From Deltaproteobacteria bacterium (GTDB taxonomy: Bacteria; Desulfobacterota; Desulfobacteria; Desulfobacterales; JAFDDL01): a DNA stretch of 7,779 bases. Position numbers and translations under genes: made by a program. How positions within the stretch are numbered: position 1 is the stretch's first letter; each line of letters starts with the position of its first letter. The stretch is from NCBI GenBank assembly GCA_019310865.1, contig JAFDDL010000158.1, forward strand, positions 1 through 7,779, in the 5' to 3' direction. A model generated the notes under the pieces. It ran no database searches and was not told the DNA's origin. It saw only the letters and a list, made by a program, of their open reading frames with translations. Below, piece by piece: positions 6,113-7,779 of the stretch.

Positions 6113-6952
6113 ATGACGCGACTGAAAACAGATGATATCTCAGATATTGCCGCCAATCTCGATACTTATGATAGTGTGCTGTTGGAAAAAACAGGCCGAA
6201 CGTTGATGCAGCTGGCCTGCGATTCCGCGGGGGTTAAAGAGATAGAGGCGGCACAACGCATTGTAGGTTGCCGCGCAGCCGTCGTTCCCATGACCTGTGG
6301 TGAGGGCGTCATTGCGGGATTTCCGGAAGCCGTTGCTGCCATTTGCATCCACTTGGGCTTCCAGGGAGCGGTCACAGAAACTGTCGACGCCACTGGTGTG
6401 GCCGAAGCCGTGGAAAAACAAAATGAGATCGTCCTGATGGCCGATGATCATCGATTTGTGGCCATCAACCTGAGAACACGCCGGGTGTCCGACAATGTTG
6501 TTGCCACCGGCAGGGGATTTGCCGTTGGCCTCGCGTTGATGTCAAATGGGGTTGAGGGAAAGCAGGTGTTGGTGCTGGGGTTGGGACCGGTGGGTCGAAG
6601 TGCGGCATGGGAGCTGATTAGCCGGGGAGCACAACTTACCTTGTTTGACATTGACCAAAATAAATGCAGGACAGCGGTGTTGACGCTACAGAAAGCAAGC
6701 AATAAGGTTGTTTATGCAGCCAGTGATCTAACCGAGGCCCTGTCGAATCATTCTTTTATTTTAGATGCAACGCCGGTGCCGGACGTGATTAATTCGAATT
6801 ATATTTTTCCTGAGACCATCGTTTCAGCACCAGGCGTTCCGCTTGGGTTGACACGCGAGGCTCAGCGGAAAATATCCAAACGGCTGCTCCATGATCCATT
6901 ACAGATTGGAGTTGCATCCATGTTATTGGACGCAATATGTCATGATGGCTGA
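6113..6952 (+). CDS. pylD: PylD, 3-methylornithyl-lysine dehydrogenase (pyrrolysine synthase)
   Basis: PylD is the NAD+-dependent dehydrogenase that oxidises 3-methylornithyl-N6-lysine; spontaneous cyclisation then gives pyrrolysine. The product of 279 residues has an N-terminal helical/substrate domain containing VVPMTCGEGVIAGFPEAV (about 57-74) and IVLMADDHRFVAINL (about 106-120), then a Rossmann domain with VLVLGLGPVG (152-161). Next come LDATPVPD (217-224), SAPGVPLG (238-245) and the family end DPLQIGVASML (261-271). I chose the ATG at 6113 because MTRLKTDDISDIAANL lines up without gaps with the PylD N-terminus of Methanosarcina. A TTG at 6095, overlapping the pylC stop as TTGA, would add six residues and is an alternative. 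It starts 14 nt after pylC and overlaps pylSn at its 3' end, so the genes are surely cotranscribed. Confidence 0.94.
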   Translation: MTRLKTDDISDIAANLDTYDSVLLEKTGRTLMQLACDSAGVKEIEAAQRIVGCRAAVVPMTCGEGVIAGFPEAVAAICIHLGFQGAVTETVDATGVAEAVEKQNEIVLMADDHRFVAINLRTRRVSDNVVATGRGFAVGLALMSNGVEGKQVLVLGLGPVGRSAAWELISRGAQLTLFDIDQNKCRTAVLTLQKASNKVVYAASDLTEALSNHSFILDATPVPDVINSNYIFPETIVSAPGVPLGLTREAQRKISKRLLHDPLQIGVASMLLDAICHDG

Positions 6953-7283
6953 AGAGAAAAAGACGAAAAGGCCCAAGAAGCGCTACTACCGAAAACGGAT
7001 CGAACTGTTTAAGCTGATCGAGAAGATTAAACTATGGCCCTCTAGAACCGGGACGCTGCATGGTGTAAAAACAATCGAAAAATTTGGCAATCAGGCCCGA
7101 ATTACCACTCATTGCGGAGAGGTTTTCATGGTGACAAATTCCCGGAACAGCCGATCAGCCCGATGGCTTCGCAACAAATGGTTCCGGAGTGTTTGTCCCA
7201 CATGCCGCATTCCGGACTGGAAGCTCGATAAATTCGATTCTACCCAATTCAGGCGCCATTATGGTTCGTCATTGAACAGCTGA
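6942..7283 (+). CDS. pylSn: PylSn, N-terminal tRNA-Pyl-binding subunit of pyrrolysyl-tRNA synthetase
   Basis: PylSn is the small zinc-bound protein that grips tRNA-Pyl and makes PylSc efficient; archaea usually have it fused to the catalytic part. The 113-residue product has a Lys/Arg-rich extension about 6-20, then the hallmark LWPSRTGTLHGVK (31-43) and NSRNSRSARWLR (66-77). The zinc ligands of M. mazei PylRS (H24, C42, C69, C72) align with His40, Cys58, Cys85 and Cys88 (CPTC). The open frame reaches back to 6891, but similarity begins at the tandem ATG-ATG at 6942/6945, inside the last codons of pylD, giving an 8-11 nt overlap and probable translational coupling. The order pylSc-pylC-pylD-pylSn is the bacterial arrangement minus pylB. 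It ends in UGA, not UAG. Confidence 0.95.
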   Translation: MMAEEKKTKRPKKRYYRKRIELFKLIEKIKLWPSRTGTLHGVKTIEKFGNQARITTHCGEVFMVTNSRNSRSARWLRNKWFRSVCPTCRIPDWKLDKFDSTQFRRHYGSSLNS

Positions 7284-7414
7284 TGAAACCCGTAAGCTCC
7301 TTGATTTTATTGTGGTTGCGCGTTACAGCCCTTTGCGCCTATTCGTCATCGTGCTTAGCGCCATACGCCTTATACCCACTATCGATGTAACGATATTATA
7401 GTATAGGACATTTT

Positions 7415-7449
7415 AACAACATGACACGTGAAAAATTGTTGTTTTTTCT
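7415..7449 (+). terminator. Weak candidate terminator after the pyl genes
   Basis: AACAAC (7415-7420) can pair with GTTGTT (7438-7443), followed at once by a TTTTCTT run. The stem is only 6 bp, AU-rich and has a 17-nt loop, so its stability is doubtful. It is the best T-run hairpin I can see downstream of pylSn. Confidence 0.3.
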
Positions 7450-7529
7450 TGGGGAAAATTTCATTGCGCGGTGAATCTGGGCGATCTGGTCCGGCTTAAC
7501 ACAGAGTTACCGATGCATTCTTATAATCT

Positions 7530-7559
7530 TTGCTGATATTGGTGTTGATATGATAAAAT
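7530..7559 (+). promoter_or_regulatory. Candidate promoter for the small downstream gene
   Basis: TTGCTG (7530-7535) and TAAAAT (7554-7559) are separated by 18 nt, about 65 nt before the next start codon. A consensus TATAAT at 7522-7527 is also present, but it has only a poor -35 (TTAACA, 19 nt away). Confidence 0.3.
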
Positions 7560-7613
7560 CCTTTAGTAAATTTGCCAAAGCTAATTTGCAGAGATAAGAG
7601 CATCGTCCAAGAT

Positions 7614-7617
7614 GAGG
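7614..7617 (+). promoter_or_regulatory. Ribosome-binding site for the final small gene
   Basis: GAGG lies 8 nt before the ATG at 7626. It favours that start over the in-frame ATG at 7620, which would be only 2 nt away. Confidence 0.55.
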
Positions 7618-7625
7618 TAATGCGA

Positions 7626-7779
7626 ATGACCTATAACTTTGATCCCGACCGGTGGTACGACAATGAACTGGCGGTAATAGAGTTGGAATTAAAAACCGGT
7701 AAGCTGTCGGAATCGGAATACAATAAGGCGGTTGAGGTGCTTGACCAGCAATATCACGAGATGTGGTCTCGTTTAGACG
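7626..7779 (+). CDS. Small hypothetical protein, cut off by window edge
   Basis: I do not recognise this protein. Fifty-one codons are open to the right edge, starting MTYNFDPDRWYDNELAVIE. It is acidic, soluble and mostly helical in appearance, with no signal peptide, membrane segment or cysteines. The heptad-like ELAVIELELKTGKLSESEYNKAVEVL segment suggests a helix-turn-helix hairpin, or the short 'G-x-L-[ST]-x-x-E' type linker seen in many small bacterial proteins. A good ribosome site and an upstream promoter candidate support it being real. It reads in a different frame from pylSn, with 342 nt between them, so it is probably a separate transcription unit. Its 3' end is outside the window. 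Confidence 0.6.
   Translation, partial: MTYNFDPDRWYDNELAVIELELKTGKLSESEYNKAVEVLDQQYHEMWSRLD

Larger units (their letters stand above)
7284..7625. other. 342-nt stretch without a convincing gene
   Basis: I searched both strands for tRNA-Pyl (a CUA anticodon in a CUCUAAA-like loop) and found none, nor any other tRNA. The first 110 nt contain several GCGCC/ACGCC-like short repeats; the rest is AT-rich with a weak hairpin and promoter-like boxes listed separately. Frames here are short and have no recognisable protein. Confidence 0.6.

Noticed and set aside
7038..7055. CTCTAGA resembling a tRNA-Pyl anticodon loop
   Set aside because: It lies in the conserved LWPSRTGT coding block of pylSn and has no flanking tRNA stems.
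7283..7390. 35-codon frame starting at TGATG overlap with pylSn, hydrophobic then Cys/Ser-rich
   Set aside because: No ribosome site or family similarity; it is built from the repeat-like GCGCC tract and is probably chance.
7421..7598. Frame starting MTREKLL that runs through one TGA, possible selenocysteine gene
   Set aside because: Only 17 codons before TGA, no evident SECIS hairpin, and no recognisable protein after it.

Overview
The window is bacterial chromosomal DNA of medium GC content. It carries most of a bacterial-type pyrrolysine (Pyl, the 22nd amino acid) cassette beside ordinary housekeeping genes. The split pyrrolysyl-tRNA synthetase (separate PylSc and PylSn), the SH3/coiled-coil/TM protein next to nadB and dnaJ, and the general protein style suggest a Desulfobacterota (deltaproteobacterial) anaerobe. 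That assignment is inference; no marker gene proves it.

Left half, minus strand, in transcription order: an exported SH3b-coiled coil-membrane anchor protein (2684-3337), nadB L-aspartate oxidase (1027-2667, 16 nt downstream, probably the same transcript), then dnaJ (896 to the left edge, 3' end cut off). dnaJ has its own good sigma-70-like promoter at 975-1002. dnaJ stays open through the window edge, so it is easily missed; a long antisense reading frame at 72-656 is only its shadow.

Right half, plus strand: a DUF1178-type zinc-ribbon protein (3564-3986), then pylSc (4068-4910), pylC (4935-6098), pylD (6113-6952) and pylSn (6942-7283). PylSc plus PylSn together form the enzyme that charges tRNA-Pyl. 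PylC joins 3-methylornithine to lysine, and PylD oxidises the product to pyrrolysine. pylB (methylornithine synthase), normally between pylSc and pylC in bacterial operons, is absent, and I found no pylT (tRNA-Pyl) in the window. These must lie elsewhere or be missing. A 342-nt stretch without a convincing gene follows, then the start of a small unrecognised protein (7626 to the right edge).

The most unusual observation concerns UAG, the codon Pyl uses. nadB, DUF1178 and pylSc all end in UAG. The DUF1178, pylSc and pylC genes also lie in one and the same frame, separated only by single UAG codons and short stretches free of UAA and UGA. If UAG is decoded as Pyl, this stretch could be read as fusions such as PylSc-Pyl-PylC, giving a possible feedback link between Pyl supply and expression of its own machinery. 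Chance remains a live alternative.
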